From contig NZ_BMRF01000015.1 of the NCBI RefSeq assembly GCF_014648495.1, forward strand, positions 124,001-188,000: DNA of 64,000 nucleotides, read 5' to 3'. Every line of letters begins with the position of its first letter. The first letter of the stretch is position 1. The notes beneath the pieces were generated by a model that made no database searches, was not told where the DNA came from, and saw nothing but the letters and a program-made list of their open reading frames with translations. Both the position numbers and the translations under genes were made by a program. Below, piece after piece: positions 24,653 through 34,455 of the stretch. This DNA is from Actinomadura cremea (GTDB taxonomy: Bacteria; Actinomycetota; Actinomycetes; Streptosporangiales; Streptosporangiaceae).

Positions 24653-26098
24653 ATGAACAGCAACCCGATGTACATGGAGTACGTCGATGACGCCGACCCT
24701 GAGGAACCGGCGCCGCCCCGGCGCGGCTGGCGCATCCTCGGCTGGGTGTGCATCGGCCTCTCGGCGGTCATGGTGGTCGGCTCGCTCGCGGCCTATGGCG
24801 TGTACAGGCAGGCGTTCGGCAACATCGCGCACGAGGACGTCAACGCCAAGCTCGGCCCCGACCGGCCGGAGAAGCTGAACGAGGCGATGAACATCCTGAT
24901 GCTCGGGTCCGACACCCGGGCGGGCGCCAACGCCGAGTACGGCCGGCAGATGAAGGACGACCCGCCCCGCTCGGACACGATGATCCTGCTGCACCTGTCG
25001 CCCGGCGGCGAGCAGGCGATGGCGATCAGCTTTCCCCGCGACCTGATGGTCCAGCGTCCCGAATGCGAGGACCGGGAGGGCAAGACGGTACCGGGCTCGG
25101 GCCGGGTGCAGATCAACTCGGCGTTCACCGTCGGCGGCGCCACCTGCGTCATCAAGACGCTGGAGAGCATGACCGACATCCGCATCGACCATTTCGTGCA
25201 GGTCGACTTCAACGGCTTCAAGAACATCACCAAGGCCATCGGCGGCGTCCCGGTGTGCCTTCCCAAGGACGTCAACGACGAAAAGTCCGGGCTGAGGCTC
25301 ACCAAGGGCAAGCACGAGATCGAGGGCGATGTCGCGCTCGCGTACGTCCGCGCCCGCTACTCCCTGGGCGACGGCACCGACACCAGCCGGATCAAGCGGC
25401 AGCAGAAGTTCCTGGGCGCGCTCGCCAGCAAGGTGATGAGCGCGGGCGTGCTCACCAACCCCAAGGCGCTGCTCGACCTGCTCAACGCGACGACCGAGTC
25501 GCTCACGATGGACAGCGAGCTGACGGTCGGCGCCATGCGCGACATCGCGCAGGGCATGCAGGGGCTCTCCTCCGGGAAGCTGCGCTTCGTGACCGTCCCG
25601 AACGGCCAGGACCCCCTCGACAAGAACCGGCTCGCCCTGGCCCCGACCGCGGACGAGTTCTTCGAGTCCGTCCGCGAGGACAAGAAGCCGCCGGAAGAGG
25701 AGAAGAAGGCCGCCGGCAAGCCCGCGCAGCCCGTGCCGACGATCCCGCCGAACCAGATCCGGGTGCGGGTGTTCAACGGCAGCGGCACCGACGGCCAGGC
25801 CGGGCGCGTCTCCGACTCGCTCAAGGCGCAGGGCTTCCAGGTCACGGTCGGTGGCAACGCCGAGCGGACAGCGGCCACCAAGGTGCTGTACGGTTCCGGT
25901 GCGGAGAACCAGGCGAAGAGCCTGGCGGCCCTCATCCCGAGCAAGCCCGCGCCCGCGGCGCAGACCAGCGCCGCCGAGCCCGGTCTCGTCGACCTCGTCA
26001 TCGGGACCGACTGGACCGACATCAAGGGCGGCCAGCAGGGCATTCCGGAGCAGCAGGGCGAGATCCGCGCCAGCGACAACATCTGCAACGAAGCCTGA
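24653..26098 (+). CDS. LytR-CpsA-Psr (LCP) wall-glycopolymer ligase
   Basis: 481 residues. A cytoplasmic Pro-rich N-terminus is followed by one transmembrane helix (LGWVCIGLSAVMVVGSLAAYGVY, about residues 29-51). The LCP catalytic domain follows: NILMLGSDTR, RSDTMILLHL, ISFPRDLMV, INSAFTVGGA, IDHFVQVDFNGF and ALAYVRARYSLGDGTDTSRIKRQQ. A LytR_C domain (IRVRVFNGSGTDGQAGRV) lies near residue 363. LCP proteins move polymer from undecaprenyl phosphate to peptidoglycan. It sits at the head of the acyltransferase and glycerophosphotransferase genes, fitting the attachment step. In-frame start is AUG 24653. Confidence 0.92.
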   Translation: MNSNPMYMEYVDDADPEEPAPPRRGWRILGWVCIGLSAVMVVGSLAAYGVYRQAFGNIAHEDVNAKLGPDRPEKLNEAMNILMLGSDTRAGANAEYGRQMKDDPPRSDTMILLHLSPGGEQAMAISFPRDLMVQRPECEDREGKTVPGSGRVQINSAFTVGGATCVIKTLESMTDIRIDHFVQVDFNGFKNITKAIGGVPVCLPKDVNDEKSGLRLTKGKHEIEGDVALAYVRARYSLGDGTDTSRIKRQQKFLGALASKVMSAGVLTNPKALLDLLNATTESLTMDSELTVGAMRDIAQGMQGLSSGKLRFVTVPNGQDPLDKNRLALAPTADEFFESVREDKKPPEEEKKAAGKPAQPVPTIPPNQIRVRVFNGSGTDGQAGRVSDSLKAQGFQVTVGGNAERTAATKVLYGSGAENQAKSLAALIPSKPAPAAQTSAAEPGLVDLVIGTDWTDIKGGQQGIPEQQGEIRASDNICNEA

Positions 26099-26125
26099 TC
26101 CAGGGCGATCGATCGGGGCAGGCGC

Positions 26126-27339
26126 ATGACCCACAGCACGTCCACATCGCAGACCGCGCGACAGGCGGCGGGAACGGTCCCGCCGCCGGGTGCCCCCGCG
26201 CCGGACCGGGCCTCACCGGACGGCACGGCCCCGGCGGGCACCGTCCCGGACGGGGCCGCACCGGACGGGAGCGCCCCCGCGGCGGCCGTCCCGGCGCCCG
26301 CCGGGGGCCCGCCCGCGGCGGCCCGCCCGCGCAAGCAGCGCGACCCGTTCTTCGACAACGCGAAGTACTTCGCGATCGTGCTGGTGGCGATCGGGCACTC
26401 CATCGCCTACCTGCAGAACGTGCCGCTCGCCAAGGGCCTGTACCTCTACATCTACATGTTCCACATGCCGGTGTTCATCGTGCTCACCGGCTACATGTCG
26501 CGGAACGGACGTTCTCGGGCGGCAAGGCCCGCCGGCTCATCACGGCCGTCGGGGTGCCCTACGTGGTGTTCGAGGTCGCCTACTCGCTCTACGACTGGGT
26601 CGGCACCGGGCGGGGGCGGCTGGAGGTCAGCCTCCTCGAGCCCTACTACCTCACCTGGTTCCTGCTCGCGCTGTTCATGTGGCGGCTGTCGACCCCGGTG
26701 TGGCAGCAGGTCCGCTGGCCGGTGGCGCTGTCCCTGGTCATCGCGCTGCTGTCCTACACGGGCGAGCTCGGCTCGACGCTCAGCCTCCACCGGGTGCTCG
26801 GGCTGCTGCCGTTCTACGTCCTCGGGCTCGTGCTCCGGCCGGAGCACTTCGAGGTGCTGAAGCGGCCGATCGCGCGGCCGATCGGGGCGGTGGTCCTGGC
26901 CGGCGGGCTGGGGTTCGCCTACCTGGCGATGGACCGCATGAACATCGACTGGATCTTCTGGCGGCACACGCACGAGGAGATGGGCGTCGCCAACGTCACC
27001 GGCACGCTGATGCGGGTGGCGATGTTCGGCGCCTCGGCCGTCCTCGTCGCCGCGTTCCTGGCGGTCGTCCCGCGCGGCCGGCACTGGTTCACCGGGCTCG
27101 GCGCCGCCACCCTGTACGGCTACCTGCTGCACGGCTTCCTGACCCGCGCGATGAACTTCACCGACGGGTGGGACATCGGCTGGCTGAACACCGAGCCCGG
27201 CGTGCTCGCCGCGGCCGCGACCGCGGCCGTGGTCGTGACGGTGCTCTGCACGCCGCCGGTCGTCCGGGCGCTGCGGTGGGCGCTGGAGCCGAAGATGCCC
27301 TGGGTGTTCACGCCGCTCAGGCGTCCGGTGAAGAAGTAG
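26126..27339 (+). pseudogene. Acyltransferase-3-type membrane protein, interrupted by a frameshift
   Basis: Two frames together encode an OpgC/acyltransferase-3-like protein. Frame 1 from ATG 26126 gives an Ala/Pro/Gly-rich head, then DPFFDNAKYFAIVLVAIGHS and MPVFIVLTGYMSRN. The protein continues only in the -1 frame from about 26510 (TFSGGKARRLITAVGVPYVVF through to 27339). Restoring one base near 26510 makes the length between SR and the PY block exactly equal to that in the neighbouring paralogue, so a one-base loss is the simplest explanation. Either the gene is broken or the sequence has an error. It would O-acylate an envelope glycan. Confidence 0.8.
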
Positions 27340-27448
27340 GCCGCCGCACCGGGCGCAGGAAACAGGCGCAGCCCGGCGAAAGACCCGAAACGGCCGCCGG
27401 TCGACCGGATCGCAAGTACAGTGACCTTGCCGTTACCCCCGCGGCACC

Positions 27449-28580
27449 GTGACGTCTCCCCTCGGAAATATGGCTGTTACCTCTGCTTCGTCGCGCACGC
27501 CGTCGCCGTCCTCCGGGACGGACGCCCCCCAAGGCCCCGCCGAGCCCCCGGGCCGGCCGGCCGGGCGCCGGGACGCCTACTTCGACAACGCCAAGTTCTG
27601 CGCGGCCGTGCTCGTCGTGGTCGGGCACGTCTGGGCCAACTTCGGCGAGAGCCACGCGGTGGCCGCCGCGTACACCGTGCTGTACGCGTTCCACATGCCG
27701 GTGTTCGTGTTCATCTCCGGCTTCTTCTCGCGCGGCTTCATGCGGTCGACGGACAAGTTCCGCAGCATCCTGCCGACGCTGGTCGTCCCGTACCTGATCT
27801 TCATCGTGCCGTACCGGCTGCAGCTCGTGTTCATCAACGGCGCGGACTTCGACCTGCACGAGCTGTTCCGCCCGCACTACCTGATGTGGTTCCTCGTCGC
27901 CATGGTGTTCTGGCGGCTGAGCGCGCCGCTGTGGGCCCATCTGCGCCACCCGACGGCCGTGTTCGGTGGTGCTGTGCCTGGTCGCGGGGAGCTGGGCGTT
28001 CAACGCCGACGGGACGGTCGCCCGGACGGTCGGGCTGCTGCCGTTCTTCGTGCTCGGCCTGACGATCGACCCCGCGCGCCTCCAGTGGCTGCGCACCCGG
28101 TGGGCGCGTTTCGCGGGGGCCGCGGTGCTGGTCGCGGCGCTGCCGATCGCCTACGTGTGGCAGCTCGGCACGATCGTCCCCGAGATCAACTCGGACCTGC
28201 TCTGGTGGAACCGCGGCTACGAGGCCATGGAGTACTCGGCCCTGGAGGGCATGGGCCTGCGCTTCTCGGCCATGGTCGCGGCGCTGCTGCTGGGCGCCGC
28301 GTTCCTGGCGGTGATCCCGCGCGGCACGACCTGGTTCACGGCGATGGGCGCGCGGACGATGTTCATCTACCTGCTGCACGGCCTCGTCGTGAAGGTGCTC
28401 GACTACGGCGGCCACTTCGAGACCGACGCGCTGCACACCCCCGCGGGGATCGTCGCGGTGACGCTGGGCGCCGTGGCGCTGGGCGTCCTGCTCGGCACCT
28501 CGCCGGTGCGGCGGCTGACCCGCTGGGCCGTCGAGCCCCGCGCCGATTGGCTTCTCAAGCCACGGCAAAGCAGGACGTAG
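27449..28580 (+). pseudogene. Second acyltransferase-3-type membrane protein, also frameshifted
   Basis: Paralogue of the preceding gene: DAYFDNAKFCAAVLVVVGHV, MPVFVFISGFFSRGF, YLMWFLVAMVFWRLS, then after about 27964 the protein continues in the +1 frame (VVLCLVAGSWAFNADGTV to the stop at 28580) with LLPFFVLGL and FIYLLHGLVVKV. Removing one G in TTCGGTGGTG restores a continuous frame and gives exactly the same spacing from WRLS to LLPF as in the paralogue. Start may be GTG 27449 or ATG 27470. As above, a real mutation or a sequencing error cannot be told apart here. Confidence 0.8.
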
Positions 28581-28639
28581 TATCGATCTACGCTAGCGGC
28601 TACCGTTCCTTCGTCTCCCGTTAACCGATTGGCCAGCGC

Positions 28640-30919
28640 GTGAGCAGTGACAACAACGACGTCTCTTTGAGCATCATCGTCCCGGTGCACAAGGTGCAGG
28701 GTTATCTGCGGCAGTGCATGGAGTCGATCCTCGAGCCGGGGAATCCCAACCTCGAAGTGATCGCCATCGACGACTGCTCACCGGACGCCTGCGGACTCAT
28801 CCTCGACGAGTTCGCCGAGCGGGACTCGCGGGTGCGGGTCCGGCACCTCACCGAGAACGTCGGCCTCGGCCAGGCCCGCAACGTCGGGCTCGACATGGCG
28901 ACGGGCGACTACGTCTGGTTCTTCGACAGCGACGACTACGCCACCGAGGGCGCCGTCCGCGCGATCCTCGACCGGCTCGCCGAGACGCGCCCGGACGTCC
29001 TGATGTTCGACTACGCGCGCTCGTACTGGAACGGGCGGGTCAAGCGCAGCATCATCAACCACCTGTTCCGGGAGCCGCCCGCGCCGGACGTGTTCTCGCT
29101 CGCCGAGCGTCCGCAGTGCCTGGAGATGTTCACCTCGATCTGGAACCGGGCGATCCGCCGCGAGTTCCTGATCGAGACCGGGCTGCGGTCCAACAGCGGC
29201 TACTACGAGGACGTCAGCATCACCTACCCGATCCTCATGGCGGCCGAGCGGATCAGCCTGCTCGACCGGGTCTGCTACATCTACCGGCAGCGCCGGCGGG
29301 GCGCGATCACCAAGACGGCGAGCGCCAAGCACTTCGACGCCTTCGACCAGTACGACCGCATCTTCGCGTTCATGGACCGGCTGGGCCCGGACGCGGACCA
29401 GTTCCGGCCCACCATGTTCAACCGGGCGATCTGGCACCTGCTCGTCATCATCGAGCGCCCCGACCGCATCGTCGCGTCGGAGAAGCAGCGCTTCTTCACC
29501 GAGATGTCCGCCTGGTACAACCGGTACAAGCCGGCGGGGCACGTCCCGCCGGACGACGAGCCGAGCCTCGCCGACAAGCACCGGGCGATCGAGCGCGGCG
29601 ACTTCCGGGCCTGGGAGCGGCTCAGCTCGCCCAAGCTGGCGGCGAAGGCCAAGAAGGGCGGCCGCAAGGTCCGCAAGCTGCAGAAGCGCGGCGTCGTCCG
29701 CTCCAAGCAGCTCGCGAAGGAGCGGTACTTCTACCAGATGCGGCTGCGGATGCCGGTCGAGGAGAACCTCGCCGTCTTCGCCGCCTACTGGTACCGCGGG
29801 TACGCCTGCAACCCGGCCGCGATCTACGAGAAGGTGCGCGAGCTGGCCCCGCACATCCGCTGCGTGTGGATCGTGAAGCCGGGCGGCCGCAAGGACATGC
29901 CCGAGGGCGTGGAGTACGTGGTGTCGGGGTCGGCGGAGTACTACCGGACGATCGCCGCCGCGAAGTACTTCGTCAACAACGTCAACTTCCCGGACCACCT
30001 CGTCAAGCGGCCGGGGCAGGTGCACCTGGAGACCCAGCACGGCACGCCGCTGAAGAAGATGGGCCTCGACCAGATGGAGTACCCGGTCGGCGCCGCCGAC
30101 ATGGACTTCAAGGCCCTCATCGAGCGGTGCGACCGCTGGGACTACCTCGTCTCGTCCAACCCGCTGTCCAGCGAGGCGTGGGAGCGGGCGTACCCGTGCC
30201 GCTACGAGATGCTGGAGATCGGCTACCCGCGCAACGACCAGCTGGTCCGCGCCACCGAGAAGGACCGGGTGCGGCTGCGCGCCGACCTCGGCATCCCCGA
30301 GGGCAAGACCGCGATCCTGTACGCGCCGACGCACCGCGACTACCAGCGCCGCTACAGCCCCATGTTCGACATCGGCCGGGTCGTCGAGCAGCTCGGCGAG
30401 GACCACGTCCTCCTGCTGCGGGCGCACTACTTCTACAAGCTGAAGTCCATGGCGGCCGACATGGGCTGGCCCGAGGAGCGGGTGATCGACGTGTCGAAGC
30501 ACCCGTCGGTCGAGGACCTGTCCATCGCCTCGGACGCGCTGCTCACCGACTACTCGTCCGTCATGTTCGACTACGCCAACCTCGGCAAGCCGATCGTGGT
30601 CTACGCCAACGACTGGGAGACCTACCGGCTCACCCGGGGCGTGAACTTCGACCTCACCGAGTTCCCGCCCGGCGTCGTCGCCCGCACCGAGTCCGAGCTC
30701 GTCGACGCGTTCGTCTCCCGGTCGGCGTGGGGCGACGCGGCGACCAAGAACCTGGAGGCGTTCCGCGCCCGCTTCTGCCCGTGGGACGACGGGAACGCGG
30801 CCGAGCGGGCCGTGCGCCGCGTCTTCCTCGGCGAGAAGCTCCCGCCGGTCGCCGCCCCCGCGGAGTCGGCGAGCACCGGGCCGTCCGCCTCGACGGGCGC
30901 GGCGTCCGGCGCCTCCTAG
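28640..30919 (+). CDS. Bifunctional GT2 glycosyltransferase / CDP-glycerol glycerophosphotransferase
   Basis: 759 residues in two enzymes. Residues about 8-300 are a GT-A domain (SIIVPVHKVQGYLRQC, IDDCSPD, WFFDSDDYA with intact DxD). Residues about 380-735 are a TagF/TarF-type Glyphos_transf domain: TQHGTPLKK with its histidine at residue 467, IGYPRND, LYAPTHRDY, LLRAHYF and TDYSSVMFDYANLGKP near residue 637. It would add a sugar and a glycerol phosphate from CDP-glycerol during teichoic-acid-like polymer assembly on the inner membrane face. A Ser/Ala/Thr tail ends the protein. The start is GTG 28640; TACGCT upstream may be a -10. Confidence 0.9.
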   Translation: MSSDNNDVSLSIIVPVHKVQGYLRQCMESILEPGNPNLEVIAIDDCSPDACGLILDEFAERDSRVRVRHLTENVGLGQARNVGLDMATGDYVWFFDSDDYATEGAVRAILDRLAETRPDVLMFDYARSYWNGRVKRSIINHLFREPPAPDVFSLAERPQCLEMFTSIWNRAIRREFLIETGLRSNSGYYEDVSITYPILMAAERISLLDRVCYIYRQRRRGAITKTASAKHFDAFDQYDRIFAFMDRLGPDADQFRPTMFNRAIWHLLVIIERPDRIVASEKQRFFTEMSAWYNRYKPAGHVPPDDEPSLADKHRAIERGDFRAWERLSSPKLAAKAKKGGRKVRKLQKRGVVRSKQLAKERYFYQMRLRMPVEENLAVFAAYWYRGYACNPAAIYEKVRELAPHIRCVWIVKPGGRKDMPEGVEYVVSGSAEYYRTIAAAKYFVNNVNFPDHLVKRPGQVHLETQHGTPLKKMGLDQMEYPVGAADMDFKALIERCDRWDYLVSSNPLSSEAWERAYPCRYEMLEIGYPRNDQLVRATEKDRVRLRADLGIPEGKTAILYAPTHRDYQRRYSPMFDIGRVVEQLGEDHVLLLRAHYFYKLKSMAADMGWPEERVIDVSKHPSVEDLSIASDALLTDYSSVMFDYANLGKPIVVYANDWETYRLTRGVNFDLTEFPPGVVARTESELVDAFVSRSAWGDAATKNLEAFRARFCPWDDGNAAERAVRRVFLGEKLPPVAAPAESASTGPSASTGAASGAS

Positions 30920-31004
30920 CCGCCGCGCGCGCCGGACCGTCGTACCCCCTTGACCGCCGCGACCGGACTCCGCGTCCGGATCGCCAGCTCACGAAGGAGT
31001 GGGC

Positions 31005-34000
31005 ATGTCCGCCCGCATCAGCGTCATCGTGCTCTCCCACGGCGCCGGGGACGACCTCGGCGATTCCCTGGAGTCGCTCGCGGTCCAGACGTTCGGCGAC
31101 CTGGAGGTCCTGGTCGTGGACGACGGCACCGGCACGGCCGCGCGGGCGCCCCTGCCCGACGACCGGTTCCGGCTGATCCGGCAGGGGGCGCCCAGCCGGG
31201 GCGCGGCCCGCAACCTGGGCGTGGCCGAGAGCGGCGGCGAGTTCCTGCTGTTCGCCGACTCCGGCGACCCCATGCCGCCGGACGCGGTCGAGGTGCTGCT
31301 CCGCTCGCTGGAGGCGTCCGGGGCCGAGCTGGCGAAGGGCCCGGACGCGTCCCGCAAGTGGACCGGCCAGGTGTCGCAGTGGAAGGCGCGCGGCGACACG
31401 GCGGCGCCGGCGACGGGCACCGACCTGCACCGCAGCCCCGACCTGCTGGCCGACCGCAAGATCGTCGGGACGCTGCTGCGCCGCTCGTTCTGGGACGCGC
31501 ACGGCCTGGAGTTCCCCGACCTCGCCCGCTACGACGACCTGCCGGTCATGGTGCGGGCGCTGCACCTGGCCAAGTCCGTCGACGTCGTGCCGGACGTCGT
31601 CCTGCACCGGCGGTCGCGGCGGTTCGCGCCGACGACCGAGCTGCAGGAGATCGCGGACGGCTTCGGCGCGGCGAACCTCGCCACCACCTGGGTCGCCGAG
31701 CGCGGTGACGCCAGGGACCTGCGGCGCCTGCAGCTCGCGCTCGTCACCACCGAGCTGAAGACGTTCCTGGACACGCTGCCCGACCTGTCCGGGGACGAGC
31801 GGGAGCAGGTCATCGCGCTCGCGGCGGCGTACGCGAAGGGCGTCTCGGCGAAGGTGTTCGGCGAGGCGCCCGCGCTGACCCGGCTGAAGTGGCACCTCGC
31901 CGCCGCCGGCCACACGATGGAGCTGGTGAAGGTCGTCCGGTACGAGCGCGGCAAGTCGTCGCCGTCGATCGTCCGGGACCCGCTGCGCCGCTACGTCGTC
32001 TACCCGTACTGGAAGGACGCCAAGGTCGACGTCCCCCGCGACGTGTACCGGGCGCGCGACGAGGTGAAGATGCGCGGCCGGGCGCACGCGGTGCGCTGGG
32101 AGGACGACCGGCTCGTCGTCACCGGCGAGGCCTACATCAACTCGGTCAGCTCGCGCCGCCGCTGGACGGCGATCAAGACGGTGACGCTGCGCAGCGGCGG
32201 CCGCAAGATCACCGCGCGGGCGCGGCAGACGCCGAAGCCGGGCAAGTCGTCCGGCGGCTGGACCGGCTTCGAGTTCGCGCTGGAGGCCGGGAAGCTGAAG
32301 GAGCGCGGCGGCTGGACCGAGGGCGTCTGGGAGGTGCACGCCTCGGTGCTGAACGCGGGCGTGTTCCGGCAGGGCCCGGTGCGCGGCGGCGGCTCGGGGA
32401 CGGGCGCGAACCCGCCCTACCGGTACGTCGCCGACGACGTGCGCGTCGTCCCGAAGGTCGTCGAGGGCAACCTGGTCGTGCAGGTGGAGCGCGTCCGGGA
32501 GCGGGCGGCGGCGCTGCGCTGGGACGGGCGGACGCTCGTCATCGAGGTGGAGTCGGCGGGCGAGCCGCCCGCCGAGGCGGTGCTGACGCTGGGCGACTCG
32601 CGCGTCCCCGTCCCGGTGGCGGCCCGGTCCGGCGGCTGGACGGCGCGCGTCGACCCGGACGCGCTCGACGTGGACATCGACCCCGACTCGATCGACGACA
32701 CCCGCGACTGGGCGCTGTCGGTGCCGGCCGGGAGCGGGGAGGACCGCCCGCTCGTCCTGGCCGAGGGCGTGCAGGAGGCGGCGCGCACGTTCGGCGCGCT
32801 GGAGGTGAGCGCGGGCCGCGGCCCGAGCGGGTACGTGCGGGTGCGGCGGGCGACGACGCGGCTGTCGGTGGACGACTGCGTGTGGCGTCCCGACGGAACC
32901 CTGTCGCTGGCCGCGACGCACCCCGCGCACGAGTCGGGCCAGATCGTCGTGCGCAGCCGGGGACGCCGCAAGGAGTTCGCGTTCGACCTGGTCCGGGACG
33001 ACTCCGGGGTGCTGCGCGCGGAGGTCCCGGCGGCGGCGGTGCCGAGCGTCGCGGGCGTCCTGCCGCTGCGCCCCGGCCGCTGGGACGTGCTGTTCCGGCC
33101 GCCCGGCGAGCGGGCGCTGACGGTCCGGCTGGCCGAGGCCGCGCAGCGCACCCTGCCGGGGCCGCTGGAGGTCGCGCGGCGCGGCTACGAGCTGGAGACC
33201 AAGAACGGGCGGCTCGTCGTGGCCGTCACCGGTGACGTGTCGAGCGAGGAGAAGAGCGCGGGCGCCAAGTACCGGGAGGAGGCCCGCAAGCGGGTCGCCC
33301 GCGACGGGCTCCGCGACGCCGTGCTGTTCTCCTGCTTCAACGGGCGCCAGTTCTCCGACAGTCCGAAGGCGATCCACGAGGAGCTGCTGCGCCGCGACTC
33401 CGGCCTCGAGCAGCTGTGGGTCGTCAACGACGCGCAGGCCGAGCTGCCCGACACGCTGAAGGCCGTCCGGCTGAACGGCCAGGAGTGGCAGGAGGCGGTG
33501 ACGACGTCCCGCTACATCGTCACCAACCACCGGCTCGGCGACTGGTTCCAGCGGCACCGCGACCAGATCGTCCTGCAGACCTGGCACGGGACCCCGCTGA
33601 AGAAGATCGGCCGGGACGTCAAGGAGGTCCACTTCGCGTACGCGCCGGGGATGAAGTCCGCGCTGCAGAGCAAGGACAAGGGCCCGTCGGGCCCGTCGGT
33701 CCCCGAGTGGAGCCACCTGCTGTCGCCGAACCCGTTCAGTACCGAGATCTTCAAGCGCGCGTTCGCGTTCAAGGGCGAGATGCTGGAGGTCGGGTACCCG
33801 CGCAACGACCTGCTGCACAGCCCCGACGCGGACGCCGTCGCCAAGCAGGTCCGGAGCCGGCTGGGCATCCCGGAGGGCAAGCGGGTCGTGCTGTACGCGC
33901 CGACGTGGCGCGACGACCAGTACTACAGCCGCGGCCGGTACAAGCACGACATGCGCCTCGACCTCGACCGCGCGCGCGCCGCCCTCGGCGACGACCACGT

Positions 34001-34424
34001 CCTGCTCATCCGGCTGCACAGCAACGTGGTCGACGGCGTCCAGGAGGACCCGGACGGCTTCGTGCGCGACGTGTCGCTGTACCCCGACATCACCGAGCTG
34101 TACCTGATCTCCGACATGATGATCAGCGACTACTCGTCGGTGATGTTCGACTACGCCAACACCGGGCGCCCGATGCTGTTCTTCACCTACGACCTGGCCG
34201 ACTACCGGGACCGGCTCCGCGGCTTCTACTTCGACTTCGAGGCGGAGGCGCCGGGCCCGCTCGTGGAGACCTCCGACGACCTGATCGACGCGATCCGGGA
34301 CGTCGAGGGCGCCACGGCCGGGCACGCCGCCCGCTACGACGACTTCGTCGCGCGGTTCTGCCCGCTCGACGACGGCCACGCGGCGGCCCGCACGGTCGAC
34401 CGCGTCTTCGGGTCGTCCGGCTGA
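31005..34424 (+). CDS. Giant GT-A-like / beta-domain / CDP-glycerol glycerophosphotransferase fusion
   Basis: 1139 residues. Residues 1-215 form a GT2-like domain, but the DxD is altered to LFADSGDPM, so transfer activity is uncertain. Residues about 330-740 are beta-rich repeats (DDRLVVTGEAYINSV, WRPDGTLSLAATHP) reminiscent of the accessory domains of wall teichoic acid glycosyltransferases. Residues about 745-1139 are a complete Glyphos_transf domain: TWHGTPLKKIG with histidine 861, VGYPRNDLL, LYAPTWRDD, LLIRLHSNV and SDYSSVMFDYANTG near 1042. ATG 31005 is preceded by GAAGGAG at 6 bases. It follows its smaller relative at 28640 and probably acts on the same polymer. Confidence 0.88.
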   Translation: MSARISVIVLSHGAGDDLGDSLESLAVQTFGDLEVLVVDDGTGTAARAPLPDDRFRLIRQGAPSRGAARNLGVAESGGEFLLFADSGDPMPPDAVEVLLRSLEASGAELAKGPDASRKWTGQVSQWKARGDTAAPATGTDLHRSPDLLADRKIVGTLLRRSFWDAHGLEFPDLARYDDLPVMVRALHLAKSVDVVPDVVLHRRSRRFAPTTELQEIADGFGAANLATTWVAERGDARDLRRLQLALVTTELKTFLDTLPDLSGDEREQVIALAAAYAKGVSAKVFGEAPALTRLKWHLAAAGHTMELVKVVRYERGKSSPSIVRDPLRRYVVYPYWKDAKVDVPRDVYRARDEVKMRGRAHAVRWEDDRLVVTGEAYINSVSSRRRWTAIKTVTLRSGGRKITARARQTPKPGKSSGGWTGFEFALEAGKLKERGGWTEGVWEVHASVLNAGVFRQGPVRGGGSGTGANPPYRYVADDVRVVPKVVEGNLVVQVERVRERAAALRWDGRTLVIEVESAGEPPAEAVLTLGDSRVPVPVAARSGGWTARVDPDALDVDIDPDSIDDTRDWALSVPAGSGEDRPLVLAEGVQEAARTFGALEVSAGRGPSGYVRVRRATTRLSVDDCVWRPDGTLSLAATHPAHESGQIVVRSRGRRKEFAFDLVRDDSGVLRAEVPAAAVPSVAGVLPLRPGRWDVLFRPPGERALTVRLAEAAQRTLPGPLEVARRGYELETKNGRLVVAVTGDVSSEEKSAGAKYREEARKRVARDGLRDAVLFSCFNGRQFSDSPKAIHEELLRRDSGLEQLWVVNDAQAELPDTLKAVRLNGQEWQEAVTTSRYIVTNHRLGDWFQRHRDQIVLQTWHGTPLKKIGRDVKEVHFAYAPGMKSALQSKDKGPSGPSVPEWSHLLSPNPFSTEIFKRAFAFKGEMLEVGYPRNDLLHSPDADAVAKQVRSRLGIPEGKRVVLYAPTWRDDQYYSRGRYKHDMRLDLDRARAALGDDHVLLIRLHSNVVDGVQEDPDGFVRDVSLYPDITELYLISDMMISDYSSVMFDYANTGRPMLFFTYDLADYRDRLRGFYFDFEAEAPGPLVETSDDLIDAIRDVEGATAGHAARYDDFVARFCPLDDGHAAARTVDRVFGSSG

Positions 34425-34455
34425 CGCCGGGCGACGAGTTAGAGAGAAACCGCAC

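Noticed and set aside
24748-27339. An 863-codon frame suggesting an LCP-acyltransferase fusion
   Set aside because: The first 580 codons are the out-of-frame shadow of the LCP gene; only the last part encodes the acyltransferase 3' half. No real fusion exists.
26500-27970. Programmed ribosomal frameshifting in the acyltransferase genes
   Set aside because: The shifts are in opposite directions and neither site has a slippery heptamer or clear downstream structure, so mutation or sequencing error is simpler.
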